DNA of 41,212 nucleotides from Candidatus Acidiferrales bacterium (GCA_031296075.1 JARLGK010000112.1:1-41212); one strand, 5' to 3'. Positions 25,362 to 34,591 are shown, numbered from the stretch's first letter. Program-made: numbers and translations. Notes: generated from the letters alone by a model not told the origin.

Positions 25362-25919
25362 TCAGCGCAATTCGAAATGCTCTGTGAGGTAGGTGGCCGC
25401 ATCGGCGGGAGAAGACGCCACGTACACGAGTGGCTCGCCGCGCTCGCCCCAGCGCGAAGAATGCCCGAGCTCGACTTCGCGCACCCGCTCGATCACCGGC
25501 TGCCAGAAATCCCCGAGAACGACCAACGGCTTCCTGCTCATCGTGCCTTTGTTGAGCATCTCCCAGACGACGGCGAGTTCGACGAGCGTTCCCGTGCCGC
25601 CGGGGCAGGTGACATACCCATGCCCGCGTTTGACCAGTTCGAAAAGCCGGTCCTGCCAGGTCTTCACACGCACTTCTTCGTCCACCCAGCGGTTCGCACG
25701 ACTCTTGAAGAATTTCGTCGTCACGGCGAGCGTGCGCCCGCCCCCTTGTTTCGCGCCGCGCGAAACGGCTTCCATCACGCCGGTGTATCCTCCGCTGCAA
25801 ATAACCAGCCCCTTTTCGGCCAGCGCGACTCCCAGCGCCTGCGCCTGGTCGTAGTGCGCATCGCCTTCGCGCGGCCGCGAGCTGCCGAATACGGTGATAA
25901 TTTTCGCAGGCCGCTTCAT
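25362..25919 (-). CDS. LOG family / TIGR00730 Rossmann protein
   Basis: The 185-residue protein matches the LOG (lysine-decarboxylase-like fold) family. Known plant and bacterial members release cytokinin base from nucleotide, and bacterial homologues hydrolyse nucleotide monophosphates such as AMP (PpnN-like). Visible motifs are VFGSSRP near 10, SGGYTGVMEAVSRGA near 42-56 and PGGTGTLVE near 110, which includes the conserved glutamate. It overlaps the preceding carboxypeptidase gene by four bases (ATGA, 25916-25919), so the two are coupled. Which nucleotide it hydrolyses cannot be told from sequence. Confidence 0.9.
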   Translation of the reverse strand: MKRPAKIITVFGSSRPREGDAHYDQAQALGVALAEKGLVICSGGYTGVMEAVSRGAKQGGGRTLAVTTKFFKSRANRWVDEEVRVKTWQDRLFELVKRGHGYVTCPGGTGTLVELAVVWEMLNKGTMSRKPLVVLGDFWQPVIERVREVELGHSSRWGERGEPLVYVASSPADAATYLTEHFELR

Positions 25920-27574
25920 TTTTTCCTGGCACGGGGCGGGGCGCCCAGCGTCTCGACCATGGCGGTCGCAATGGCGTCAACCGGAGCGGCGGTGCCGGCG
26001 CCGTGCTGCGGATCATTGTTGTAGAAAATTGAGAACACCAGCGATTCCCCGCGCAGCGTGGTGGCGTAGCCGGAAAGCGCGCGAACGTGCTCGATCTCGC
26101 CGGTCTTCGCCTCGATCATGCCCGACGCTGCGCTGCCCGTCATTCGGCCTTCGAGCGTGCCGTCCACGCCGGCCACCGGCAAAGTCGAGAGAAAATCTCC
26201 GCCCCACGGTTGCCGGGACACGTACCGAAGCAGCGTCACGATGGCCCGAGGCGTCACAAGATCGTCGCGCGCCAGCCCCGAACCATCCGACAGCAATATG
26301 TCGCCGTCCGCGACACCAGCGCTCCTCAGAAATTCGCGCTCGACTTTCAGCCCCGCAGCGGTCGAGCCCACACCGAGCTTTTCGCGCCCCACGGCTCGCA
26401 GCAAAAGCTCCGCATGCAAATTGTGGCTTAGCTTGTTGGTGAGTCGGATGGTTTCGAGGAGCGGCAACGAAACATGCTCCGCAAAAGTCGCGGCATTCGG
26501 CTCCGGTGATACGGCCGAAGGTGCCGGGACGATTGGCTCACCCGCGACGTTGGAGTAGGGTGGCGGCGCGTGCTGCGCGCGTGCCGTGCCAGACACCCGA
26601 ACGCCGCGCGCCTCGAGCAGTTGCTTGAGCGCGAGCGCGGCCGTTTCGGCGGGCGCGGTCATGGCGATGTCGAGTCTCGTGGATTCGTGACCGAGCGCGA
26701 TGGTTCCGCGCAGTAGTATGAAATTCACTCCCGGCTGGCGGACGACCGCGAAATCGGATTTCACGCTGGGCGGCCCGGTCGTGATTTCCTGCGTGAACGT
26801 GACCAGAGCGGCGGCCGGCTCGGTACGAATTGTCGCCGGATCCCCGACCCGCCCGCCCGGTTCGATCAGCACTGAAACGGTGTTGTCGCTGAACGCGATG
26901 GCGCTGACCGGCGCGCCGAACTGGAAGAACAAATCGCCGTTGCTCCACCCCGCTGGATAGGGATCGTACGGATAGTAGCTGTCGTCCGCGATGATGTCGC
27001 CATCCACCTCGCGCAGACCTTTCGCGACGGCTTCATCGGCCATCTCGGCCAAAACTCTTTCGGTGGTTCCCATGCGCTCGCCCTTGCCTACATAGGGGAA
27101 CCGGCGATTGGAAAGATCGGGGTCTCCGCGTCCCACGAGTATCAAATCTCCGGCGAGGCGGCCGTCGTTCCCGAGCGAGGCTTTTGATTCGAGAGTGGTG
27201 CGAAATCTGTAGTCGCCGCCGAGTGAGCCGAGCGCGAGCGCGGTGGTGACAATTTTCGCATTCGACGCCGGTGTAAAGAAATGATCGGCGTTCAGTTCGT
27301 AGAACATCTCGCCGGTCTGCCGGTCGGCGACGACAACTCCCCAATCGAGCCTCTCCGCGTTGCTTTGCGCGAGTAGGGCTTCCGCACGCGCGCGAAACCG
27401 CGTCACATCGGAACGCGCCTTCGCGTGCACTGCCCCATGTGATGGCGTCGTGCGCGAAACCGTCTGCGCCCGCGCATGCGAGGCGAACAATGCGGCCGTC
27501 GCGCATAGCGCCAGCGCCGCTCGGAGCGCGCGACTTCGGCCATCGCCGCGCTGAAGAATGGCAAATGCGTTCAT
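25916..27574 (-). CDS. dacB: D-alanyl-D-alanine carboxypeptidase/endopeptidase (PBP4, S13 family)
   Basis: The 552-residue periplasmic protein trims or cleaves peptidoglycan cross-links. It has an N-terminal signal-like segment (about 20-36, ending in SHARAQT). The three penicillin-binding motifs are present: SxxK as SNAK near 101, SxN as SHN near 383 with downstream DGSGL, and KTG near 488. The large insert between SxxK and SxN is normal for class C PBP4. The ATG at 27574 is preferred over 27604. It is the first gene of a pair with the LOG-family gene. The symbol is by family resemblance. Confidence 0.94.
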   Translation of the reverse strand: MNAFAILQRGDGRSRALRAALALCATAALFASHARAQTVSRTTPSHGAVHAKARSDVTRFRARAEALLAQSNAERLDWGVVVADRQTGEMFYELNADHFFTPASNAKIVTTALALGSLGGDYRFRTTLESKASLGNDGRLAGDLILVGRGDPDLSNRRFPYVGKGERMGTTERVLAEMADEAVAKGLREVDGDIIADDSYYPYDPYPAGWSNGDLFFQFGAPVSAIAFSDNTVSVLIEPGGRVGDPATIRTEPAAALVTFTQEITTGPPSVKSDFAVVRQPGVNFILLRGTIALGHESTRLDIAMTAPAETAALALKQLLEARGVRVSGTARAQHAPPPYSNVAGEPIVPAPSAVSPEPNAATFAEHVSLPLLETIRLTNKLSHNLHAELLLRAVGREKLGVGSTAAGLKVEREFLRSAGVADGDILLSDGSGLARDDLVTPRAIVTLLRYVSRQPWGGDFLSTLPVAGVDGTLEGRMTGSAASGMIEAKTGEIEHVRALSGYATTLRGESLVFSIFYNNDPQHGAGTAAPVDAIATAMVETLGAPPRARKK

Positions 27575-27650
27575 ACGATGTGCGATCCTTATCGAAGCGC
27601 CCAATTATATGGCAAGCCCGCGTGCGATGCCGCCGGCTTTAGCGGCAGGG

Positions 27651-27680
27651 TTGCGCATCGCCGCCCGAAACACATATCAT
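27651..27680 (+). promoter_or_regulatory. possible sigma-70-type promoter for the SYLF gene
   Basis: TTGCGC (27651-27656), an 18-base spacer and TATCAT (27675-27680) lie about 28 bases before the start codon at 27709. The elements are imperfect, and the call rests on spacing and position. Confidence 0.35.
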
Positions 27681-27708
27681 GGAGTCCCACCCAACGGAGG
27701 ATTCAATC

Positions 27709-28425
27709 ATGACAAAGAAAACGATTTCGTTGATGCTCGCCGTGACATTGATGGGCTTCGTGGCACTGTTGAATCCCGCGCGGGGCGATAATCAGGAGAA
27801 GGACGAGGATCGCCTTCGCAATGCGGGGCAGGTCATTAAGGAGATCCTGAATATTCCGGACGACATTCCGCAAGGCCTGATTGACAAGGCCGACTGCGTG
27901 GTTGTGATCCCCTCGGTTCTCAAAGCGGCGTTTATCGTCGGCGGCAGTTACGGCCGCGGCGCCATGACTTGCCGCAGCGGCGACAACATGGAAGGTCCGT
28001 GGGGCGCCCCGACGATGATGGCTCTCGAAGGTGGCAGCTTCGGATTCCAGATCGGCGCTCAAGCGACCGATTTTGTCCTGCTGATCATGAATAGGGATGG
28101 CGCCGGTTCCATTCTCAGCAGCAAAGTGAAGCTGGGCGCTGACGCTTCCGCCGCGGCCGGGCCCAAGGGCCGGGACGCGGAGGCGGACACGGACGTGGCC
28201 ATGCGCGCTGAAGTTCTTACGTACTCGCGTGCCCGCGGCCTCTTTGCCGGCATTTCGCTCGAAGGATCCACGCTGCGTCCGGATGACGACGCGAACGAGC
28301 GCATCTACGGCAAGAAATTGCCCTCGAAGGACATCGCCCTGCACGGCGCCGTTCCCGTTCCGCCCGCGGCGCGGATGCTTACCGCCACGCTCAATCAACA
28401 CAGCCCGAAGAACCTTTCAAAGTAG
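27709..28425 (+). CDS. secreted SYLF (Ysc84-like) lipid-binding domain protein
   Basis: The 238-residue protein begins with a signal peptide (MTKKTISLMLAVTLMGFVALL, cleavage near RG-D). The SYLF/Ysc84 domain fills the rest: helix RLRNAGQVIKEIL, then IPQGLIDKADCVVVIPSV, the glycine-rich GGSYGRGAMTCR, GGSFGFQIGAQATDFVLLIMN, and ARAEVL-like YSRARGLFAGISLEGSTL. In eukaryotes the domain binds phosphoinositides; bacterial exported versions are abundant in soil bacteria with no settled role. GGAGG eight bases upstream fixes the ATG at 27709 rather than an ATG at 27679. A GC hairpin follows the gene. Confidence 0.93.
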   Translation: MTKKTISLMLAVTLMGFVALLNPARGDNQEKDEDRLRNAGQVIKEILNIPDDIPQGLIDKADCVVVIPSVLKAAFIVGGSYGRGAMTCRSGDNMEGPWGAPTMMALEGGSFGFQIGAQATDFVLLIMNRDGAGSILSSKVKLGADASAAAGPKGRDAEADTDVAMRAEVLTYSRARGLFAGISLEGSTLRPDDDANERIYGKKLPSKDIALHGAVPVPPAARMLTATLNQHSPKNLSK

Positions 28426-28441
28426 CGGCCCTGGCCGCCGT

Positions 28442-28471
28442 CCGCGCCGAAGGGCCAGCCTTTCGGCGCGG
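28442..28471 (+). terminator. GC hairpin downstream of the SYLF gene
   Basis: A 10-bp perfect stem CCGCGCCGAA/TTCGGCGCGG (28442-28451 with 28462-28471) with a 10-base loop starts 17 bases after the stop codon. There is no T run, so it may be a weak terminator or a 3'-end stabiliser. Confidence 0.5.
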
Positions 28472-28516
28472 GTCGTTCCGCTAAATGCAATCCCGCCCGC
28501 CGTTCTCCGGCGAATA

Positions 28517-28545
28517 TTGACCTGCACTCAAAGATGACTTATAGT
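28517..28545 (+). promoter_or_regulatory. promoter of the tetR-tolC-emrAB operon
   Basis: TTGACC (28517-28522), exactly 17 bases, then TATAGT (28540-28545): close to the sigma-70 consensus at ideal spacing. Transcription would start near 28552, about 30 bases before the tetR start codon. The -10 lies inside the inverted repeat at 28535-28564. Confidence 0.75.
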
Positions 28546-28564
28546 CGAATATGGCTATGGGTCA
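28535..28564 (+). promoter_or_regulatory. probable TetR operator overlapping the -10 box
   Basis: A 30-base inverted repeat of the form TGAC-nn-ATAG-N10-CTAT-nn-GTCA covers the -10 element and transcription start. Half-sites are perfect in all eight defined bases. Position directly before a tetR gene fits autorepression of the whole efflux operon; direct binding is inference. Confidence 0.65.
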
Positions 28565-28580
28565 AGTCGGGAGATAATTG

Positions 28581-29252
28581 GTGGCCTCATCCACAGCAGC
28601 CGCGCGTCACGCCGCCCTGCCCCACACGGGCCGCCGCGAACGCCATCGCACCGAAATTCGCGAACGGCTGTTTCGCGCCGCGCTGCGGCTTTTCGCCGAA
28701 CGCGGCTACCTCGAAACCACCGTCGAGGACATCACCGAAGCCGCCGACGTGGGCAAAGGCACTTTCTTCAATTATTTTCAGACGAAAGAGCATGTTCTGG
28801 CCACCTTCGGCGCCGAACGAATCGCCGCCATCGAGCGGGCCCGCGAGCGCGCCACAAAAGGGCCCGTCTTGCCGGTACTCAGGGAATTGGCGACGGACCT
28901 AGCGGGTCATTCCACGGAAAATCCCGCACTGCTTCGCGCGATCTACGCCGCACACGCATCGTGCGCGCCCGTCCGCGCGGAACTCCACAAGCGGCTGCAG
29001 AACGGCCGCAAGCTGCTGGCCGAGATTTTCGCGATTGCACAAGAACGCGGCGAGGTGCGGCGCGACATTTCCGCCGCCGAGTTGGCCCGCATGGTTCAGG
29101 TTACGCTATTGGGCATCACGCTCGCCTGGGCCCTGCATCCGGATTCCTCGCTGCGCGGCACGGCGCAGCAAACATGGGACCTGTTCTTGCCCGGTCTGCT
29201 TGCCGATACGAAACGCAGGAACGCGAAGACCTCCCGGAGCTCGCGATCGTGA
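28581..29252 (+). CDS. TetR/AcrR family transcriptional regulator
   Basis: The product is 223 residues from GTG at 28581. The N-terminal TetR helix-turn-helix (about 20-65) reads RERLFRAALRLFAERGYLETTVEDITEAADVGKGTFFNYF, matching the family through the recognition helix. The C-terminal ligand-binding region is all-helical. GGGAG lies seven bases upstream of GTG; a TTG at 28578 is an alternative. It is the first gene of tetR-tolC-emrA-emrB and probably represses that operon, releasing it when an efflux substrate binds. The operator candidate is 17-46 bases upstream. Confidence 0.95.
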   Translation: MASSTAAARHAALPHTGRRERHRTEIRERLFRAALRLFAERGYLETTVEDITEAADVGKGTFFNYFQTKEHVLATFGAERIAAIERARERATKGPVLPVLRELATDLAGHSTENPALLRAIYAAHASCAPVRAELHKRLQNGRKLLAEIFAIAQERGEVRRDISAAELARMVQVTLLGITLAWALHPDSSLRGTAQQTWDLFLPGLLADTKRRNAKTSRSSRS

Positions 29253-29353
29253 ACGCCGGGCGCCGCTCCGTTATGATTTGCCGTGGAATCCGTGCGTCTT
29301 CCGCGGTTCCGGCGTCATCCAAAGTGAGATGGCCTTCAGAAGGAGATTCAGCG

Positions 29354-30802
29354 ATGCGCCGATTGGCGGTTGCGTTCGTCGTCTTCGCCGCGCTGTTGCC
29401 TTTAGCGACCCGTACCGCCCGGGCACAGGGGACGCCTTCCGGCGCTCCCGCCCCTCCCGCCGGCGCGATGCTTTCGCAGAATGGGTACTCAGGTAGCGTG
29501 CCGACAAAACTCGAGCCGGACGTTCTGCAGCTTTCGTTGAAAGACGCTCTGGCGCGCGGGCTGAAGCAGAATTTGGGCGTTCTTCTCTCGAGCGAAGATG
29601 TCCGCGCGGCTCGCGGCGGCCGCTGGCAGCAGTTGAGTTCCCTTCTGCCCAACGTGACCACATCTTCCTATATGAACGGATCTCAGGTGGATCTGGCGGA
29701 GTTTGGCTTCAGCTTCAAACTTCCGCCGAGCGCGGGGTTCACAATCCCTACCATCGTCGGGCCTTTTTCCTATTTCGATTCGCGCGCCTACGTGACGCAA
29801 TCCATTTTTGATTGGAAGGCGATCAACAACACGCATGCGGCCTCGGAAAACGTGAAATCTTCCCAGGCCACGTACAAAGACGCGCGCGACCTGGTCATCC
29901 TTTCCGTCGGCTACACCTATCTCCAGGCGATCGCCGACGAAGCCCGCATCGAAACGGCGGATGCGCAGGTGAAGACCGCCCAGACGCTGTACGACCAGGC
30001 CTCGGATCAGGTCAAGGCGGGCACCTCGCCCGCCATTGACGGCCTGCGAGCACAGGTCGAACTGAAAACGCGGCAGCAGCAGTTGATCCAGGCCAAGAAC
30101 GATTTCGCGATCGAGAAGCTGACACTCGCGCGCGTGATCGGACTCGCTCCGGGGCAGGAATTCGAGCTCATGGACAAATCGCCCTACGAGCCGTTTGCGG
30201 GCATGACGGTGGACGAAGCGCTCAAGCGAGCGTACGATGCGCGCTCTGATTTCCAAGCCGCGCAGGCGGACGTCCGCTCCGCGCAATACTCACGCAAGGC
30301 CGCCGAGGGCGGCTACCTGCCCTCGTTCTCCGTGAGCGCAGATTACGGCCTCGCGGGTACTTATCCGAACGTAAATATTCACGGCGTCTTCGACGCGCGC
30401 GGCACGCTCACCATTCCGATCTTTCAGGGCGGCCGCGTCCATGGCGATGTTCTCCAAGCGGATGCGCGCCTGGAACAGAGCCGCCAGCGGCTGGAAAACT
30501 TGCGCGCCCAAATTGACGCGGATGTTCGCACCGCGCTGCTGAACATCGAGTCCGGCGAGGAACAGGTCGCCGTGGCGCGGAGCAATATCGACCTCGCGGA
30601 GCAGACGCTGGCGCAGGCTCGCGACCGATTCCGCGCGGGCGTCACCGACACGGTAGAGGTCGTGCAGGCGCAGGAAGCCGTCGCGAGCGCGCACGATAGC
30701 TATATTTCCAGTCTGTATCGCGACAACTACGCCAAGATTTCTTTGGCCCGCGCCATGGGCCTGGCCGAAGAAGGCGTCAAAGAATATTTCAAAGGAAACT
30801 AA
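29354..30802 (+). CDS. TolC family outer membrane efflux protein
   Basis: The 482-residue protein has a signal peptide (MRRLAVAFVVFAALLPLATRTARA). Two long outer-membrane-efflux repeats follow, with coiled-coil helices such as DEARIETADAQVKTAQTLYDQASDQVKAG (split by beta segments) and a second repeat ending RDNYAKISLARAMGLAEE. It would form the outer-membrane channel of a tripartite pump. The ATG at 29354 is supported by AAGGAG upstream. It lies 101 bases after tetR and three bases before the adaptor gene, so the pump genes are one transcript. Confidence 0.95.
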   Translation: MRRLAVAFVVFAALLPLATRTARAQGTPSGAPAPPAGAMLSQNGYSGSVPTKLEPDVLQLSLKDALARGLKQNLGVLLSSEDVRAARGGRWQQLSSLLPNVTTSSYMNGSQVDLAEFGFSFKLPPSAGFTIPTIVGPFSYFDSRAYVTQSIFDWKAINNTHAASENVKSSQATYKDARDLVILSVGYTYLQAIADEARIETADAQVKTAQTLYDQASDQVKAGTSPAIDGLRAQVELKTRQQQLIQAKNDFAIEKLTLARVIGLAPGQEFELMDKSPYEPFAGMTVDEALKRAYDARSDFQAAQADVRSAQYSRKAAEGGYLPSFSVSADYGLAGTYPNVNIHGVFDARGTLTIPIFQGGRVHGDVLQADARLEQSRQRLENLRAQIDADVRTALLNIESGEEQVAVARSNIDLAEQTLAQARDRFRAGVTDTVEVVQAQEAVASAHDSYISSLYRDNYAKISLARAMGLAEEGVKEYFKGN

Positions 30803-30805
30803 GAC

Positions 30806-32080
30806 ATGGCACAGAAAACCGAACTCGACGCCTCGCCTGCCGCTGCTGTGGAGAATTCCGTCGCACCGGAAACCCGCTCCGCGGAGCCGCCTTCGCCGAA
30901 TCGTGCTTCCGGCTACCTTCGCGAGCGGCCGAACACGCGGTTCTTCTTGATCGGAGCGGTTCTTGTTTTGCTGGTGGCTGGCTTCTTTGCGTGGCGCTAC
31001 TTCTCGAGCTATGAATCCACGGATGACGCGCAGGTGGATGGACACGTGATGCCCGTCAGCGCCCGGATTTCAGGTTACGTCTCCAAGGTGAACGTCGGAG
31101 ACAATCAGTACGTGCAGTCGGGCGCGACCCTCGTCGAAGTGGATCCGCGCGATTATCAGGTTGCCGTGGACCAGGCGCGCGCAAACGTCGGTGACGCCCA
31201 GGCCACCGCTCAGTCCCTCAACATAGACGTTCCGGTCACATCGGTAAATACGTCGAGCCAGGTTTCATCGTCCGAGGCGGACGTCTCGAATACCCAGGCC
31301 GGAATTGCGGCGGCCCAGCAGCAGTTCGACGCAGCGCAAGCCCAGCTCCTGCAAGCTCAGGCGAACGATGTGAAAGCGCAAAATGATCTGGTGCGCTACA
31401 AGCAGCTCGTAGACAAGCAGGAAATCTCGCAGCAGCAGTACGACCAGGCCGTGGCAGCCGCGGCGGCAAATGCCGCCGGCGTCGCAGCAGCGAAAGCCTC
31501 GGCCGCAGCCGCTGCGCAGCAGGTAACGCAGGCGCGCGGCCGCCTGACGCAGGCCCAGGCAAACTGGCGGTCCTCCCAAACTGGACCCAGCCAGGTTGCG
31601 TCCATGCGGGCTCGCGCGAATTCCGCGGACGCCGCTGCGAAAGCGAAGCAAGCTGCGCTGGAACAAGCCGAGCTAAATCTCCAGTACACAAAAATCATCG
31701 CGCCCGCCACCGGCGTGGTCATCAAAAATGTCGAGGTGGGCATGAACGTTCAACCCGGCCAGCAGTTGGCCACCGTCGTTCCGCTGGATGATGTGTGGAT
31801 CACCGCGAACTTCAAAGAAACTCAGCTGAAGAACATGCATTCCGGACAGCGCGCCGAAATCAAAGCGGACAGTAACGGGCGCGTCTATAAGGGACGCGTG
31901 GACAGTATCTCTGGATCGAGCGGCGCGCGATTGAGTTTGCTCCCGCCGGAAAATGCGACCGGAAACTATGTGAAAGTCGTGCAGCGTGTCCCCGTGAAAA
32001 TCGTCCTCGACCCGGGACAGAATGCCGACCACTCTCTTCGCATCGGGATGTCGGTCGAACCCAAAGTCTTCTTGAAGTAA
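30806..32080 (+). CDS. HlyD/EmrA family membrane fusion protein
   Basis: The 424-residue periplasmic adaptor links an inner-membrane exporter to TolC. It has a short cytoplasmic N-terminus, one membrane helix (about 43-63, FFLIGAVLVLLVAGFF), and the biotinyl-lipoyl half-motif (STDDAQVDGHVMPVSARISGYV near 71). A long Gln/Ala-rich coiled-coil hairpin (about 140-270) precedes the second lipoyl half with IIAPATGVVIKNVEVG and the beta-barrel domain. The STDDAxVxG start is diagnostic of EmrA/VceA-type adaptors. It starts three bases after tolC and precedes the MFS pump gene. Confidence 0.95.
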   Translation: MAQKTELDASPAAAVENSVAPETRSAEPPSPNRASGYLRERPNTRFFLIGAVLVLLVAGFFAWRYFSSYESTDDAQVDGHVMPVSARISGYVSKVNVGDNQYVQSGATLVEVDPRDYQVAVDQARANVGDAQATAQSLNIDVPVTSVNTSSQVSSSEADVSNTQAGIAAAQQQFDAAQAQLLQAQANDVKAQNDLVRYKQLVDKQEISQQQYDQAVAAAAANAAGVAAAKASAAAAAQQVTQARGRLTQAQANWRSSQTGPSQVASMRARANSADAAAKAKQAALEQAELNLQYTKIIAPATGVVIKNVEVGMNVQPGQQLATVVPLDDVWITANFKETQLKNMHSGQRAEIKADSNGRVYKGRVDSISGSSGARLSLLPPENATGNYVKVVQRVPVKIVLDPGQNADHSLRIGMSVEPKVFLK

Positions 32081-32150
32081 GTCCCATTTAGCGCTTGCCT
32101 AACAATTCTCCCAGCAAGACTGTCGTAAGCCATCTCCGAGATTCGAACTC

Positions 32151-33788
32151 ATGGCAGACAGCCCCGAAATCAGCGGCAAAGCGCCAACCGGCTACAGTGC
32201 AGCATTAGTTGCGGAAACTTCTGCCGCCGTGTGGCAACCCAGATTCAACCCATGGTTGATTGCGGTTGTCGTCGCGATGGCGGCCTTCATGGAGGTGCTC
32301 GACACGAGCATCGCCAATGTCGCGCTCCCCTACATGGCCGGCAGTCTCGGCGCGAGCAACGATCAAAGCACCTGGGTGCTCACTTCCTATCTCGTGTCGA
32401 ATGCCATCGTGCTGCCCATCAGCGGATGGCTTGCCGCTGCATTCGGCCGCAAACGGTTTTTCATCATCTGTCTGGTAATTTTCACTCTGAGCTCCCTTTT
32501 ATGTGGGATCGCGCCAAGCCTCGGAGCCATCATCTTCTTTCGGATTCTGCAAGGGATCGGCGGTGGCGGGCTTCAACCCATGGCCCAGGCAATCCTGGCG
32601 GACACTTTCCCGCCCGAAAAGCGCGGTCTGGCCTTCGCGCTCTACGGGGTCACCGCAATCATCGCGCCGACGATCGGACCTACCCTCGGCGGATGGATCA
32701 CGGATAACTACACCTGGCGCTGGATTTTCTTCATCAATCTGCCGGTCGGCATTCTGGCGCTGTTCCTGATCTTTCGCCTCGTCGAAGATCCCCCTTGGGT
32801 AAAGCGCCTCTCGGGCGCGGGATTGAAAATTGACTACATCGGAGTCGCCTTGCTTACACTCGGCGTCGGCGCCCTGCAAGTGATGCTTGATAAAGGGCAG
32901 GAGGACGACTGGTTCGGCTCGCGTTTCATTCTCACCCTTGCAGTCCTTACGGCCGCCGGACTTGTTTCGTTCGTGATTTGGGAATGGTTTTACAAAAGCC
33001 CGATCGTCGAGGTAAGACTTTTCAAGAATCTGAACTTCGTTGCTGCCAACGGCATGATATTTGTGTTGGGGATTATGCTGTTTTCCAGCCTCGTGATGAT
33101 GCCGCTGTTCCTGCAGTCTCAGATGGGCTATACGGCGGAATCCGCTGGTTTGGTGCTTTCCGGTGGAGGCCTTCTGCTGCTGTTTCTGATGCCCGTCGTC
33201 GGAGTTCTGTCATCCAAAGTGCAGGCGCGTTATCTGGTCGCGTTTGGCTGGCTGGCGCTCTCCATCGGGATGTACATTTCCGCCCGGCAACTCGATCTTG
33301 CAGTGAGCTTTCGAAGCGCCAGCATGCTGCGTCTTGCTCAGGTGTTCGGGCTCGCGTTCCTGTTCGTGCCCATTAACCTGGCTTCCTACATCGGAATGCC
33401 GGCGGAGAAAAGCAGCAGCGTCGCTGGTCTGGTGAATTTCATGCGAAACATCGGCAGTAGCGTGGGCACGTCGATGGTCACGACACTCATCGCGCGCCGC
33501 ACGCAAATCCATCAAGTGTACCTGGCAGCGGATGTCACGGCCGGACGGCCCGGCCTTGCACGGGAACTTTCGGGACTGACGGCGCGCCTGGTCGCGTCCG
33601 GCATGAATGCCGAAAGGGCGGCGACACAGGCCAACGCGATCGTCTTTCGGACCGTGATCGCTCAGGCCACGACCCTGGCCTACGTTGACACCTTTATGGT
33701 TCTGGCTGCGGGAGCGGCAATCATGTTTGTGCTAGCCTTCGCATTGAAGAAAAATGACCCTGGCAGACGCCGCGTGGTGCTGGAGTAG
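32151..33788 (+). CDS. DHA2 family MFS multidrug transporter (EmrB type)
   Basis: The 545-residue inner-membrane proton antiporter has about 14 hydrophobic helices. DHA2 signatures are LDTSIANVALPYMAGSL in helix 1 (near 45), WVLTSYLVSNAIVLPISGWLA, and the motif C-like GPTLGGWITDNYTWRWIF near 180. Together with the adaptor and TolC it would expel hydrophobic drugs directly across both membranes. It starts 70 bases after emrA without a terminator between. The exact substrate range is unknown; EmrAB in Escherichia coli handles uncouplers and nalidixic acid. Confidence 0.95.
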   Translation: MADSPEISGKAPTGYSAALVAETSAAVWQPRFNPWLIAVVVAMAAFMEVLDTSIANVALPYMAGSLGASNDQSTWVLTSYLVSNAIVLPISGWLAAAFGRKRFFIICLVIFTLSSLLCGIAPSLGAIIFFRILQGIGGGGLQPMAQAILADTFPPEKRGLAFALYGVTAIIAPTIGPTLGGWITDNYTWRWIFFINLPVGILALFLIFRLVEDPPWVKRLSGAGLKIDYIGVALLTLGVGALQVMLDKGQEDDWFGSRFILTLAVLTAAGLVSFVIWEWFYKSPIVEVRLFKNLNFVAANGMIFVLGIMLFSSLVMMPLFLQSQMGYTAESAGLVLSGGGLLLLFLMPVVGVLSSKVQARYLVAFGWLALSIGMYISARQLDLAVSFRSASMLRLAQVFGLAFLFVPINLASYIGMPAEKSSSVAGLVNFMRNIGSSVGTSMVTTLIARRTQIHQVYLAADVTAGRPGLARELSGLTARLVASGMNAERAATQANAIVFRTVIAQATTLAYVDTFMVLAAGAAIMFVLAFALKKNDPGRRRVVLE

Positions 33789-33868
33789 CAGCTGTATACC
33801 CAATATGGTAGGCTCGCAGCCGTTGTGCTGCTTCAACGCGGTCCGGACGGGTTGCAGAGGAAGAATCC

Positions 33869-34531
33869 ATGATCCGAGTGCTTACTATCGAGCGCGAATA
33901 CGGCAGCGGCGGCGGGGAAATCGCGAGTGCAGTGGCACAGCGCCTCGGCTGGAAGTTGTGGGATCAGGCTCTGACCAACGAGATCGCCCGGGTGATGGAG
34001 TGCGATTGCCGGATTGTCGAGGAACGCGAAGAGAAGCGGGACCCTTTGTTCCACCGGCTGCTCATGGCTTTTATGCGAGGCAGCCACGAAGGCAGCTTGA
34101 ACGCTCCGCGGCTGAAGATCGCCGATGCCGAGTGCATCCGTGAGGTCGCGGAGCATGTCGTCAAGGACGCTGCGGAACGCGGCCAATGCGTAATTGTCGG
34201 CCGCGGTTCCTCCTACTATCTCCAAAAACGCAGCGATACCTTTCATGTCTTCATTTGCGCTCCGTTCAACGAAAAGGTCCAGCGGCTGCGGGCCGGCGGC
34301 AAGCACGAGAGAGAAGCTATCCAACTTGCCGATACCGTGGACCGCGATCGCGCGGCTTTCATAAGGCAGTATTTTGGCGTCGAATGGTTCGATCGCCACC
34401 GCTTCCACTTAGTGCTGAATTCCACGATCGGCGAGGAAGCGGCAGTGGAAACAATACTCAACAGCATCGCATTATTCGAGAAGCAGAAAATCCCATCGTC
34501 ACCTTCCGCGCAGCGATCCGTCGCTTCCTAA
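33869..34531 (+). CDS. cytidylate kinase-like family protein
   Basis: The 220-residue protein resembles the cytidylate-kinase-like P-loop family. It has an N-terminal ITIEREYGSGGGEIASAVAQRLGW in which the P-loop is glycine-rich but lacks the usual GKS/T, as in that family. Later segments are VIVGRGSSYYLQ near 109 and a basic DTVDRDRAAFIRQYFGV lid near 150. The substrate is not established. The ATG has GAGGA seven bases upstream. The last 28 codons (34445-34531) are repeated, at about 86% identity, as the tail of the chimeric gene at 36409. Confidence 0.9.
   Translation: MIRVLTIEREYGSGGGEIASAVAQRLGWKLWDQALTNEIARVMECDCRIVEEREEKRDPLFHRLLMAFMRGSHEGSLNAPRLKIADAECIREVAEHVVKDAAERGQCVIVGRGSSYYLQKRSDTFHVFICAPFNEKVQRLRAGGKHEREAIQLADTVDRDRAAFIRQYFGVEWFDRHRFHLVLNSTIGEEAAVETILNSIALFEKQKIPSSPSAQRSVAS
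34445..34531 (+). repeat. 87-nt direct repeat, copy in kinase tail
   Basis: It aligns without gaps with 36592-36678 (about 75 of 87 bases), in the same reading frame and ending at the stop codon in both. Similarity stops right after the stop codons. Confidence 0.85.
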
Positions 34532-34591
34532 TCATCCTCGTTCCAAGTCTTGCACCACCAGCGAATCCTGCCGTTCGAAATGCCATATCGC

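Noticed and set aside
28566-28580. TTG at 28578 as the tetR start
   Set aside because: GTG at 28581 is in the same frame with better spacing from GGGAG; the difference is one residue.
33753-34143. Plus-strand frame overlapping the pump gene end and kinase-like gene
   Set aside because: It is a shadow frame; both flanking genes have proper starts and motifs.
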